A stretch of 64,000 nt of DNA from Mycobacterium dioxanotrophicus (GTDB taxonomy: Bacteria; Actinomycetota; Actinomycetes; Mycobacteriales; Mycobacteriaceae): assembly GCF_002157835.1 (NCBI RefSeq), contig NZ_CP020809.1, positions 4,278,001 through 4,342,000 on the forward strand, read 5' to 3'. The notes under the pieces are model-generated. The model saw nothing but the letters and a program-made list of their open reading frames with translations. It did not search any database and was not told the origin of the DNA. How positions within the stretch are numbered: the first letter of the stretch is position 1; every line of letters begins with the position of its first letter. This document shows, piece after piece, positions 44,741 through 52,716 of this stretch. A program made the translations under genes and the position numbers.

Positions 44741-46756
44741 ATGTGCGTTTCCCTCAGCGAATTCGCAGGATCAGCTCGTCAGTGCCGCCGCTGCGTCATG
44801 ACCGACGCCAAGCGTGCCGATGCCTCGGCTCGGCGCCAGGAGAACCGGGTCACGGTGCGCACTGTGACCCACAACGTTCGCAGCCAGATGAGCAACGCCA
44901 GCGCAGCGGCAGTGGCATCTCTGGCACCCTCATCACTGAGCAACCTTTTGGTCAGCCTCGAAGCCGTTTCGCCGGGAATCTCTTCGGAACTGTTGCGGTC
45001 CCAGTCGGGGGCGCTGCGGCGTGTTCCGGGCATGCACAACGACGTGTTCAGTGAAGTTCGCGAGAACTCCAACGAGGCCTCGTCCAAGATCAACGGCGGC
45101 AAGAGCGATCCGATGGTGGTCACCAAGATTCAGTTGGCCTCAGCGCTATGTGAGCGCGACCTGGTCGCCGACGGCGCCATCGTTGATCCGCTCGACGCCG
45201 CCGCCGAATTGGAGCGCATCGAGACACGTATCGACGCGATCGCCAGTGGGGCGATGGCTGCTCCAGCGCCGGGCACCACGTTCGACCAGCTGCCGGAGCG
45301 CACGCAGAAGTTCTATGCGCGGCACACACTCGATGAGATCGGGGCGCTGACCACGGTGTCGCAGCGCATGAGCGACAAGTTGTTCGAGGACGTGACAGAG
45401 CAGGCGCAGGTCGCCGCCTCCCCACGCCCCGCCAGCGATCTGGTGAAGCGGCTGAACGACGAGCAGGACCGTCCTCTGACGGTGGCCGACCTGATCGACG
45501 GCGCACGCCGCCATCACATCGATTCCACAGCCGGGATCCAGATGGCGTCCGGCGCCACATTGGTAGCGGGAGCCGGTGGAGGGACTGCAGTGCTCGTCGA
45601 CGGTGTGCGGCTGCCTGTTGAGCCGGACGCTCGCGTTGCAGACGTGCTGGCACGGATTCCCGATGTGGATTTCGAGCACTTCACCCGAGTTCCGGCCGGA
45701 GCCAACGCTTCAGGGCTCAACACGGCAGTCCAGTCGATGTTGGTCGGCAAAAGCCCACGGGCACAATCGATGCGTTTGGCCGCGCGCCGTCGCATCCTGG
45801 AACGGACCTTCTACGGTGACACCCCCATGGGCTACACCGCCGACGCTTCGGGCAGCGCGCAACTGCTCGCTGGCAAGGCCCGAGCCCACACGGCAGCCGC
45901 GTTGGCTTCTCGTCCACACAGTTCGCGTCACGGCGTAGACACCGAAGCGCAGACCACCCGGATAGAGGGCTTCGACCTTTCCAGGCACCTGCGTTTCGCC
46001 CGAGCCGCGCGAAAAGAGTTCCTGCAGACGAAAGTTCCGCCAGAGCTGCTGACCGACCGAGCCGCCCAGGCCACGCTCAAGCGATACGCGGGAAGCGTTT
46101 CCAAAGACAACCGCGATGCCGCCGCACGCGCCGGGTTCCAGATCCGCCACCGCTCGAACACGCTGGACGCGGACTATCCGGGAGCTCGCGAGAAGCTGGT
46201 AGTTGACTGGGACGCCGTCACACCGGTACACACGGCTCCCCCAAGCAAGGCACTGTGCCCCGAACACGCAGATGTCCGCGCTGACGGCGTGGCAATGGTG
46301 GCCGCCGCCAATCAGATCGCACGCCACGGCCGCAACCCCGAACTGGCCGGCGCGCAGGCTCTACTCGCCGAGGCGAAGCTGGCCAGCGCCTTCGAAGTGC
46401 ACCGCGCTGTGGCTGGACGTGACCATCAGCCGCGTGTACTGACCTCCACGCAGGTGGTTCCCTCAGTCTATCGAGGCCGTGAAGCGGAGTTCATCGCAGA
46501 AGTGTTCCCCACCGGCGGCGCGTTCACCACAAAGGGATACACGCTGACCCGCAGGGACGGCAACGTACGAGGTGGCGCAGGCCGCGTCCGAGTGCGCTAC
46601 CTCACCGGCGACGCGATGCCGGTCACCAACGCCGACATCATCGACACGAAAACCACATTCCGGGTGATCTCCGCCGAAGTCACAGCCGACGGGACCGTGG
46701 AGGTGCGCGCCGTGGACGACCAACTCGCCGCACAGCTGTCACGGTCAACGCCGTGA
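44741..46756 (+). CDS. Large protein of unknown function, possible ART-like C-terminus
   Basis: A 671-aa soluble protein with no confident domain. The middle is helical and Arg/Ala-rich. The last 100 residues (PSVYRGREAEFI, GAFTTKGYTLT, DTKTTFRVISAEV) run like the R-S-E order of phage ADP-ribosyltransferases, but the usual ExE is replaced by NAD, so activity is doubtful. ATG 44741 has GGAAGG about 13 nt upstream; ATG 44798 is an alternative. It is the largest protein of the nuclease module and a candidate for a DNA-processing or transferred effector protein, by position only. Confidence 0.6.
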   Translation: MCVSLSEFAGSARQCRRCVMTDAKRADASARRQENRVTVRTVTHNVRSQMSNASAAAVASLAPSSLSNLLVSLEAVSPGISSELLRSQSGALRRVPGMHNDVFSEVRENSNEASSKINGGKSDPMVVTKIQLASALCERDLVADGAIVDPLDAAAELERIETRIDAIASGAMAAPAPGTTFDQLPERTQKFYARHTLDEIGALTTVSQRMSDKLFEDVTEQAQVAASPRPASDLVKRLNDEQDRPLTVADLIDGARRHHIDSTAGIQMASGATLVAGAGGGTAVLVDGVRLPVEPDARVADVLARIPDVDFEHFTRVPAGANASGLNTAVQSMLVGKSPRAQSMRLAARRRILERTFYGDTPMGYTADASGSAQLLAGKARAHTAAALASRPHSSRHGVDTEAQTTRIEGFDLSRHLRFARAARKEFLQTKVPPELLTDRAAQATLKRYAGSVSKDNRDAAARAGFQIRHRSNTLDADYPGAREKLVVDWDAVTPVHTAPPSKALCPEHADVRADGVAMVAAANQIARHGRNPELAGAQALLAEAKLASAFEVHRAVAGRDHQPRVLTSTQVVPSVYRGREAEFIAEVFPTGGAFTTKGYTLTRRDGNVRGGAGRVRVRYLTGDAMPVTNADIIDTKTTFRVISAEVTADGTVEVRAVDDQLAAQLSRSTP

Positions 46757-46921
46757 GCTCGCGACACACCCTCAAGCTCACCGAGGGCTGCCACCTCACG
46801 CCCCCGGCGTGTCGTGCCGTTCGACTTCGAGCGCGGCTGATTCGGCAATAACGTCGGCCCCACTCATACGCCGCCCTCCCCACCGGCGCACGGGTGGACT
46901 TCCACCAAGGAGAGATAGACG

Positions 46922-47386
46922 ATGACCGGACCTACATTCCCGGTGCACACAGCGCCACGGGGGCCCAAGATCCCAGACGGTTTCTTCGACGAGATCGCCG
47001 CAACGCTGGAAACCGAGACCGCCGAGGAAATTTCCGAAGCAGTGATCGCAGCGTGCACCGGCCGCGGGATCCTGCACCCCGAGCTGGAGGAGGACCCCGA
47101 CGACGAGCTACGGGCTGAGGAAATCGCCGAGGTGTTCGCGCTGCTGGCGGAAGTCACCGCTGCGGTGGCCGACGGCACGATCATCCCGAGCCGGGTGCGC
47201 CCAAGTGACGATGTGGACGGTGCAATGGCCGCCGCCTGGGAGAGTTTCGCTGCCGACGCCGCAGACGCGAGCACCGCCGAGGTCGGCGCAGCGATGCTCA
47301 CCACAGGCAGGATCGACAATAACCAGATCCCTGCTCTGCCGAAGACACGCCGAAAGTCTGCTGCTACTAACAGAGTTCGACGATGA
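46922..47386 (+). CDS. Acidic hypothetical protein
   Basis: A 154-aa protein strongly acidic in the middle (HPELEEDPDDELRAEEIAEV) with a basic tail. AAGGAGA precedes ATG 46922. Its stop overlaps the start of a 16-codon frame by ATGA. Such acidic proteins can be DNA mimics, but nothing specific supports that. Confidence 0.65.
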   Translation: MTGPTFPVHTAPRGPKIPDGFFDEIAATLETETAEEISEAVIAACTGRGILHPELEEDPDDELRAEEIAEVFALLAEVTAAVADGTIIPSRVRPSDDVDGAMAAAWESFAADAADASTAEVGAAMLTTGRIDNNQIPALPKTRRKSAATNRVRR

Positions 47387-47468
47387 CCGAGCAGAAGACG
47401 CTTCAGGTCACCAATGCACGCCGCTCGGCCTGACAGATGGCGAAATCTTCGGTGAGAAGAGAGCGTTG

Positions 47469-47663
47469 TTGAGCACCTTCAAGGTAGGTGACCGCGTGGG
47501 TGCCGAACCCGACGTGCTCGCGCAGATGCACAGGTACGGCGACCCGGACTGGCCTGGTTACGGCCATATCGTGAGCGTTGGAGGTCAAAGCCTGATCTGG
47601 GTGCGCGACCATCTGGGCGGCGAGTGGGGGCTGCCCGCGTCGTCACTACACCACATCGACTAG
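47469..47663 (+). CDS. Small SH3/KOW-like protein
   Basis: A 64-aa protein beginning (L)STFKVGDRVGAEPDVLAQMH, with GYGHIVSVGGQSLIWVRDH and a final ASSLHHID, the strand pattern of a small beta-barrel. Start TTG 47469 or 47466; AGAAGAGAG lies upstream. First of the tiny genes linked by a repeated leader. Confidence 0.52.
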   Translation: MSTFKVGDRVGAEPDVLAQMHRYGDPDWPGYGHIVSVGGQSLIWVRDHLGGEWGLPASSLHHID

Positions 47664-47701
47664 CCGACATGATCGACGCACTTATTGGTGAGGAGACCGA
47701 C

Positions 47702-47884
47702 ATGGACGAATTGATCGAACGCCTTGAGAAGGCAAACGCGACCCTGCTGGACATGGCCGAAGATGCCAAGCGCAAGAGCGACTATGACAACCAGTGGCGG
47801 CTTGAGGCAAAGGCCGAGGGCGTTCGTCTGGCGTTGGACTATGCCCGCACGACGGTCGTCGTGGTGGACACGTACCCGACATAA
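47702..47884 (+). CDS. Hypothetical 60-aa helical protein
   Basis: ATG 47702 follows GAGGAG. It begins MDELIERLEKANATLLDMAE, a coiled-coil-like helix, and continues helical to DYARTT. Function unknown. A start at 47,669 would include the leader repeat. Confidence 0.58.
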   Translation: MDELIERLEKANATLLDMAEDAKRKSDYDNQWRLEAKAEGVRLALDYARTTVVVVDTYPT

Positions 47885-47914
47885 TCGGCGCACTTATCAG
47901 CGAAAGGTACGTCG

Positions 47915-48079
47915 ATGGAGTTCGACCTGTTTGAGGTCATGGAAGTTTGCGCCTGGTGTGATGAGTTCACTCTCGTAGGCAATTACCGGTCAATTGGTGG
48001 CGGTGCTGACCCTGTGCCGATTTGCGGGTTGTGCATCCAGAAGCACGGGCACATGTACGAGCCCTATGCCGCCGCCTGA
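47915..48079 (+). CDS. 54-aa zinc-ribbon protein
   Basis: ATG 47915 follows GAAAGG. It has two Cys pairs (VCAWCDEF and ICGLCIQKHGH), a typical four-Cys zinc ribbon. Too short to assign a role; perhaps a small regulator of a nucleic-acid enzyme. Confidence 0.6.
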   Translation: MEFDLFEVMEVCAWCDEFTLVGNYRSIGGGADPVPICGLCIQKHGHMYEPYAAA

Positions 48080-48111
48080 CGTAATCGGCGCCATTATCGG
48101 ATCGGAGAATC

Positions 48112-48288
48112 ATGAAGATGTATACCGCCGCCTACCGCGATCAGCATGGAGAGGTTTGCCCAGTGGGTAGCCCCACTCCCGCCCTTGAAGTGGCTGAACG
48201 CTTCGCCTCCGAGGCGAACGCCGACGATCCGAACGTACTGTTCTTCGTCGCTTATCTGGGTGAGCCACAGTGGCGGCAGCTGACGTAG
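48112..48288 (+). CDS. Hypothetical 58-aa protein
   Basis: ATG 48112 follows CGGAG. It reads MKMYTAAYRDQHGEVCPVGS, with alpha/beta character to the end. No function known. From 48,289 to 48,522 no gene is visible. Confidence 0.55.
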   Translation: MKMYTAAYRDQHGEVCPVGSPTPALEVAERFASEANADDPNVLFFVAYLGEPQWRQLT

Positions 48289-48522
48289 TCGGCCTTCGTC
48301 AGGTGTGTCGATTTGTTGACGAGCGCAGTCACCGATCATGTGGCTGGCTCATGACACCCCGGTCTCAGTGGACGAAAGCGGTACGAATGCTGACCGTCCG
48401 CAACATCGTGACCTGCAGGCGCCCGTCGTCGTGTCGGGCGACGGCCACTGGTCAGGCCTTCGCCCCACGCCAGTCAGTCGCGCGGATGCCGCGTAATCCA
48501 CGGCCGCTGAAGGACATCTCCA

Positions 48523-49518
48523 ATGCCGCCACAGTCTGACCGGTGGCTGAGCCCACTGCGTTACCCCGGAGGGAAAGCCCGCATGGCCTACGCCCTCGCC
48601 GAGATCTTCCAGTCGCAGTTCGGCCTCCTGGACGTCGAAGTGTGGGCCGAGCCATTCGCCGGAGGTGCGGGCGCAGGACTACACCTGCTCGATCATGGTG
48701 TCGTCGACGAGTTCTGGCTGACCGAGAGGAACCCTGCGCTGGCAGCACTGTGGCGGACTGTCACCGGCAACAGCGCCGAGTTGGCCGCGGTGGTACGTGC
48801 CAGCCAGCCCGACATGGGCACGTGGCATGCGGCTCGCGAGCTGGTCGCTGCCCGAGAGTCCGGCGACGACATCAACGACCTCGACCTCGCGTTCGCCGCG
48901 TTGGTCATCAACCGGTGCTCCCGGTCCGGGATGGTCAATGCTCGTGTCGGTCCGATCGGCGGGAAGAGCCAGACCGGCCGCTGGCACCTGCGTTCGCGGT
49001 GGAACCCTGAGGGGCTGTCAGACCGCATCGCCCGAATCGGCCGGCTGGGTAGCCGGATACGGGTCCGCGAAGGCGACGGGATCGTGTGGATCGCCGAACT
49101 GAACGGAACCGTCGGGATCGAAGATGAACTCGTGCTGTTCGTCGACCCGCCGTACCTGGTTGCCGGCAACGGACTGTATTCGAGCGGAATGTCCATCGAC
49201 GACCACGAGCGGCTTGCTGGTGCGCTCACCGGTTGCCGAGCTCGGTGGCTGCTCACCTACGACGAGGATCCGCGCATCCTTGAGCTCTACCCGGACCGCC
49301 GAGTTCTGGCCTACGAGATCCGCTACAGCGCACAGCATCGGCGCGTGGCCGAGGAATACGCTGTGCTGGCAGACAATCTCGCGGTTCGCGACGATCAGTG
49401 GCTGCTCGAGACGGGAACATCGCGATGGGTTCAGCACGGGCCGCCGGACGTTCCCGGCCCAGTGCGGTGCGTCACGGCACGGGCGATGCGCGCGATCGGG
49501 GACGGTGTCTGTGCCTGA
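48523..49518 (+). CDS. Dam-type (D12 class) adenine-N6 DNA methyltransferase
   Basis: A 331-aa enzyme. The N-terminal SAM motif is split as LRYPGGKARMAYALAEIF and AEPFAGGAGAGLHLL; the catalytic motif IV is FVDPPYLVAGNGLY. This is the alpha-class order of Dam/DpnM. AAGGACA precedes ATG 48523. There is no cognate restriction enzyme beside it, so it may protect the plasmid or mark its DNA. GATC specificity cannot be read from sequence. Confidence 0.87.
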   Translation: MPPQSDRWLSPLRYPGGKARMAYALAEIFQSQFGLLDVEVWAEPFAGGAGAGLHLLDHGVVDEFWLTERNPALAALWRTVTGNSAELAAVVRASQPDMGTWHAARELVAARESGDDINDLDLAFAALVINRCSRSGMVNARVGPIGGKSQTGRWHLRSRWNPEGLSDRIARIGRLGSRIRVREGDGIVWIAELNGTVGIEDELVLFVDPPYLVAGNGLYSSGMSIDDHERLAGALTGCRARWLLTYDEDPRILELYPDRRVLAYEIRYSAQHRRVAEEYAVLADNLAVRDDQWLLETGTSRWVQHGPPDVPGPVRCVTARAMRAIGDGVCA

Positions 49519-49765
49519 TCCTCTTGCGTGCGAGGCGAAGCCCGGACTGATGTCGGGTGACATCAGGCAGATCCGACCCGGCCGCGAGTACCGCGTAACG
49601 GTCGCCGGGATCGGGCTGCGCTTCCGATGCGAAGAGGACACCGCGATGGTGCATGTCTACGCCCAGCAGCGGCTCGTGGCGCGGGTCGGCATCGACCGGT
49701 TCGGTGGGATTCTCGACGCCGCCGGCATCAGAAAGTATCTGCAACAGCGTTCTGTGTCTGTCTGA
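49511..49765 (+). CDS. Hypothetical 84-aa protein
   Basis: GTG 49511 overlaps the methylase stop by 8 bp. It continues LSGDIRQIR-like beta strands and a C-terminal helix. Function unknown, but coupling to the methylase suggests a shared role. Confidence 0.52.
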   Translation: MPDPLACEAKPGLMSGDIRQIRPGREYRVTVAGIGLRFRCEEDTAMVHVYAQQRLVARVGIDRFGGILDAAGIRKYLQQRSVSV

Positions 49766-49866
49766 CGCGGAGAGATGTCTCGTGTGCCTTCTAGGTGTGA
49801 TGTCTCAATCGTGAAACGGATCGATGGTTGCGGCGGTTCGCCGTTGACGGTTGACGCAACCCACCA

Positions 49867-50139
49867 TCATTCGTGTCGAGTGATCCCGGCATCATCATCC
49901 ACCGAGCCCGTGTAGGTCACCGCCAGTTCGAACACGTGCGTCTTGCGGATCTTTGTTGGGTCGAGCATCGACGTCGCAACCGCATTAAGCTCACTGATTC
50001 GTAGCGTCACCTTGTTCCCGACGGCAGATGCGGCGAACTCGAAATCCTGCCGCTGATAATCAGGAGGCTCCCCATCTTCAATAAAGAGAGCCAGGATTTG
50101 CGCTGCACCCTCGGGATCAATTGAATCTACAGTGCTCAT
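49867..50139 (-). CDS. Hypothetical 90-aa acidic protein
   Basis: ATG 50139 (MSTVDSIDPEGAAQILALFI). It has a helical start and a beta-strand core (ELAVTYTGS). It lies downstream of eccA on the same strand, 112 bp away, and could be an EspG-like or chaperone helper only by position; no family match is seen. Confidence 0.55.
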   Translation of the reverse strand: MSTVDSIDPEGAAQILALFIEDGEPPDYQRQDFEFAASAVGNKVTLRISELNAVATSMLDPTKIRKTHVFELAVTYTGSVDDDAGITRHE

Positions 50140-50250
50140 CTCGTCTACCTTCCATTCAGGGAACACAGATCCTTCCGCGCTGGCATCGGCACATACAGCA
50201 GCTGTCGTTCGACGACCTTCCTGCGTAACCGATCTCACGAGACAGCACAG

Positions 50251-52068
50251 TTAGGCCACGTTGATGATGCCAAACCCCTTGAGAATGTTGGCCGATGCGC
50301 CAAGCACATCTTCGGAGGACAGCTGCATGAATTGTTCGTTGGTGAGTGACGTCAGATCGACGCCGCCGCTCATCAGCCGGCGCGAAGACAGTCCCTGCGC
50401 CTGCTCAAACACGTTGCGGGCGAAGCGCCCGTTACCGGCGACGTCGAGAACCCTGTCGCCCTTTGCATCGGTGTCCCACATGATCTCGATGATCTGTTTG
50501 AACCGGCCCTCCACAGCCGGGTCGACAGCGCGACCTTCCTTAGCGGCCATTCCGGTCAGGATGCGCCACATCTCGTCGGGGCTGTAGGTGTTGAACATCA
50601 TCGAGTAGGCGAAACGTGACTTCAGGCCGGGGTTTTCGCCGAGGAACCGCTCGATCGGCGCCGGATAACCCGCGATGATTACCAGAATGTCATCGCGGTG
50701 GTTGTCCATGTACTCCAGCAGGGCTGTCAGTGATTCCGAACCGAACGAGTCCTTGTGGCCGGGGCGGTCCTGCACAAGCTCGTACGCCTCATCGATGAAG
50801 ATGCAACCGCCGAGGGCCTCATTGAGCTTGGCGATCGTCTTCGGTCCCGACTGCCCTTCGAACTCAGCGACCAGGGTCGCCCGGTTGGCTGACACCAGGG
50901 TGTTGTTGCGAATCACCCCGAGCCCGTAGAACAGTCGCGAAATGAGGTTGGCGATCGTTGTCTTACCTGTACCAGGCGGTCCTTTGAAGATGATGTGACG
51001 CGTCTTGGCCTTCACCGGCATCCCCCGCCGACGCTGCTCGTTCTCGAAAGCGATCTCGTGGGACAAGGTGAGCATCTGCTCTTTGATCTCGTCCATACCG
51101 TCGATCGCGTTCAACTCGGCCAGTGCCGCGTCGAGAATCTCACGCCGTTCCTCTGCAGAGGAGGTGCGCTGGAAGTCGTCCATGTCCGGCTCGGAATCCA
51201 CTTCCCAGTAGCTGGTGCGCGCAGCGATCACATCCGCAGCCGAGATTCGCATCCGCTGGTTCTTGTTGCGTATCGCATTGGTGAGTTCAGGCAGTGTGTT
51301 GAACTGCATGCCGTCGCCGAATGCCTTCTGTGCGGCGTCTTCCTGCCCGGCGGTACGGCAGGACAACCCCAGCTGCAACGAGGCCCACGCCGACACATCG
51401 CGGAAGTTCTTCGACACCGCGTATCGGAGCTTGTTCTGCCCTGCCTCGTGAGAACCGAGATGGGCCAATGCCGTTCCGGACATGGCTGTGCCGTAAGCCT
51501 CCAGTGCCTGCTCCAGCGGCGAGGTGTCCTTCGCCACCAGAGTCCCCGCCACATTGAGCAGGTCCTCCCAGCGGGAAGTGTGGAAGTACAGCAGGCACTC
51601 GACGGCGGCGATCTCCTTGGCCGTGGTGACCGCGTTTTTCTCGACCATCACGACACGTTCGCGGGCAGCAGCATCCAACTCGGCCCGAGCCTCGTCGTAG
51701 CGCCCCTGCTCCACAAGTAGAGCGGAGTATGCAGCGCGGTACTGGCCCCGAGTGACCGCGGGCAAGATGAGTGCGACGGTGGGCAGGACCCAATCGGCAC
51801 CGAACCATTCCTCCTGACTCGACTTGTCGATGACCGACATCATCTCGTCGTAGGTGTTCAGGGTGTTTCGGATCGCGGTGATGTCGGAGCTCGTCAAGTA
51901 CCCGCCCCGGTTGGTCACGTGGGAGTACGCCAAAGCCCGGTGAAGATCGCAATGGTCGGGAAATGCCTCGCATGCATAGTCCAGATCCCGGTCCGCTGCC
52001 GCGTGATTGGAGTTCCGGAGTGAGCCGATGGCCTGATTCAGGTACTTCATGGCATCGGGGTCGATCAC
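50251..52068 (-). CDS. eccA: Type VII secretion AAA+ ATPase EccA
   Basis: A 605-aa cytosolic CbxX/SpoVK-type ATPase. About 280 residues of TPR-like helices precede the AAA+ domain, which has Walker A FKGPPGTGKTTIANLI near 364, Walker B GGCIFIDEAYELV near 421 and sensor-type IIAGYPAPIERFL. Length and plan match EccA. GTG 52068 follows AAAGGACT. EccA unloads chaperones from ESX substrates in known systems. It is 16 kb from eccD, so the type VII genes are split. Confidence 0.9.
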   Translation of the reverse strand: MIDPDAMKYLNQAIGSLRNSNHAAADRDLDYACEAFPDHCDLHRALAYSHVTNRGGYLTSSDITAIRNTLNTYDEMMSVIDKSSQEEWFGADWVLPTVALILPAVTRGQYRAAYSALLVEQGRYDEARAELDAAARERVVMVEKNAVTTAKEIAAVECLLYFHTSRWEDLLNVAGTLVAKDTSPLEQALEAYGTAMSGTALAHLGSHEAGQNKLRYAVSKNFRDVSAWASLQLGLSCRTAGQEDAAQKAFGDGMQFNTLPELTNAIRNKNQRMRISAADVIAARTSYWEVDSEPDMDDFQRTSSAEERREILDAALAELNAIDGMDEIKEQMLTLSHEIAFENEQRRRGMPVKAKTRHIIFKGPPGTGKTTIANLISRLFYGLGVIRNNTLVSANRATLVAEFEGQSGPKTIAKLNEALGGCIFIDEAYELVQDRPGHKDSFGSESLTALLEYMDNHRDDILVIIAGYPAPIERFLGENPGLKSRFAYSMMFNTYSPDEMWRILTGMAAKEGRAVDPAVEGRFKQIIEIMWDTDAKGDRVLDVAGNGRFARNVFEQAQGLSSRRLMSGGVDLTSLTNEQFMQLSSEDVLGASANILKGFGIINVA

Positions 52069-52183
52069 TGTGAGTCCTTTCCGAAAGTCGCGTCGTCAGC
52101 ATTAACGAGAATCGAAGAATCGAGCGAATCCTTCGACGGCTATGGTGGCCGGTCCCGGTGCGGATCGAACCGCAGGGCGCGAC

Positions 52184-52354
52184 CTACCGAAGGCTGGCTG
52201 AAGGTGTCGTGACCTCACGTGGGAGACGGAGCCCCCCGGCGTCGGCGAGCACGCCCTCGTGGTGGGCGAACGCCACCGCAATCCACACCAGCAGCAGGAC
52301 CAAGGATCGGCGGCGCCACTGTCTGGGGGTGGCCAGCCTCCACAGGAGGTTCAC
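52184..52354 (-). CDS. 56-aa membrane protein
   Basis: GTG 52354 overlaps the upstream stop by GTGA. The protein has a basic N-terminus (TPRQWRRRS) and one hydrophobic helix (LVLLLVWIAVAFAH), then a short soluble tail. Typical small T4SS-like membrane subunit; exact role unknown. Confidence 0.58.
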   Translation of the reverse strand: MNLLWRLATPRQWRRRSLVLLLVWIAVAFAHHEGVLADAGGLRLPREVTTPSASLR

Positions 52355-52716
52355 CGATCGGCCTTCGCGCCGCCGGTGCTGAGTAACCAGATCGCTTCAG
52401 CGGCAAGCAGAGTCTGGGCCCTCACACAGATGCTGGGCCACGCCAGCGAAACCCACCGAGCCAGCTCCTCTTGCCGGGAGCCCGACAACCGGGACCGTGC
52501 AGCATGCACCGCCGGGTCTGCGTCGGCGATGTTGTCGAGGACGCGGGAGGGTGCGCTTCGGTCGTGCAACCACCACCATCGTGCTAGCGCGGCGGCCGCG
52601 GTGAAAGCCACACCGTCAGTAGACCCTCCCTGTTCCCGGGCCAGTTCAGTGGCGACACGCGCGTAGGCGTTTGATTGCTGGAAACAGCGGTACAGAGACT
52701 CGGTGTTGGCGGCCAT
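52351..52716 (-). CDS. Hypothetical 121-aa helical protein
   Basis: An Ala/Trp-rich helical protein (VAFTAAAALARWWWLHDRS) linked by overlaps to the membrane protein on either side. No family is recognised. Could be a membrane-associated transfer subunit. Confidence 0.6.
   Translation of the reverse strand: MAANTESLYRCFQQSNAYARVATELAREQGGSTDGVAFTAAAALARWWWLHDRSAPSRVLDNIADADPAVHAARSRLSGSRQEELARWVSLAWPSICVRAQTLLAAEAIWLLSTGGAKADR

Larger units (their letters stand above)
47667..48107 (+). repeat. Repeated leader motif in front of three tiny genes
   Basis: CATGATCGACGCACTTAT (47,667-47,684), CATAATCGGCGCACTTAT (from 47,880) and CGTAATCGGCGCCATTAT (from 48,080) start at the stop codon region of one tiny gene and end just before the ribosome site of the next. 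A weaker copy (CGTAGTCGGCCTTCGTC) follows the last stop at 48,284. Unlike ordinary spacer, the word is kept while flanking genes differ. Confidence 0.62.

Noticed and set aside
44741..46756. 671-aa protein as a relaxase
   Set aside because: No HUH motif, no two-His metal site and no N-terminal catalytic Tyr pattern is visible; size alone is not evidence.
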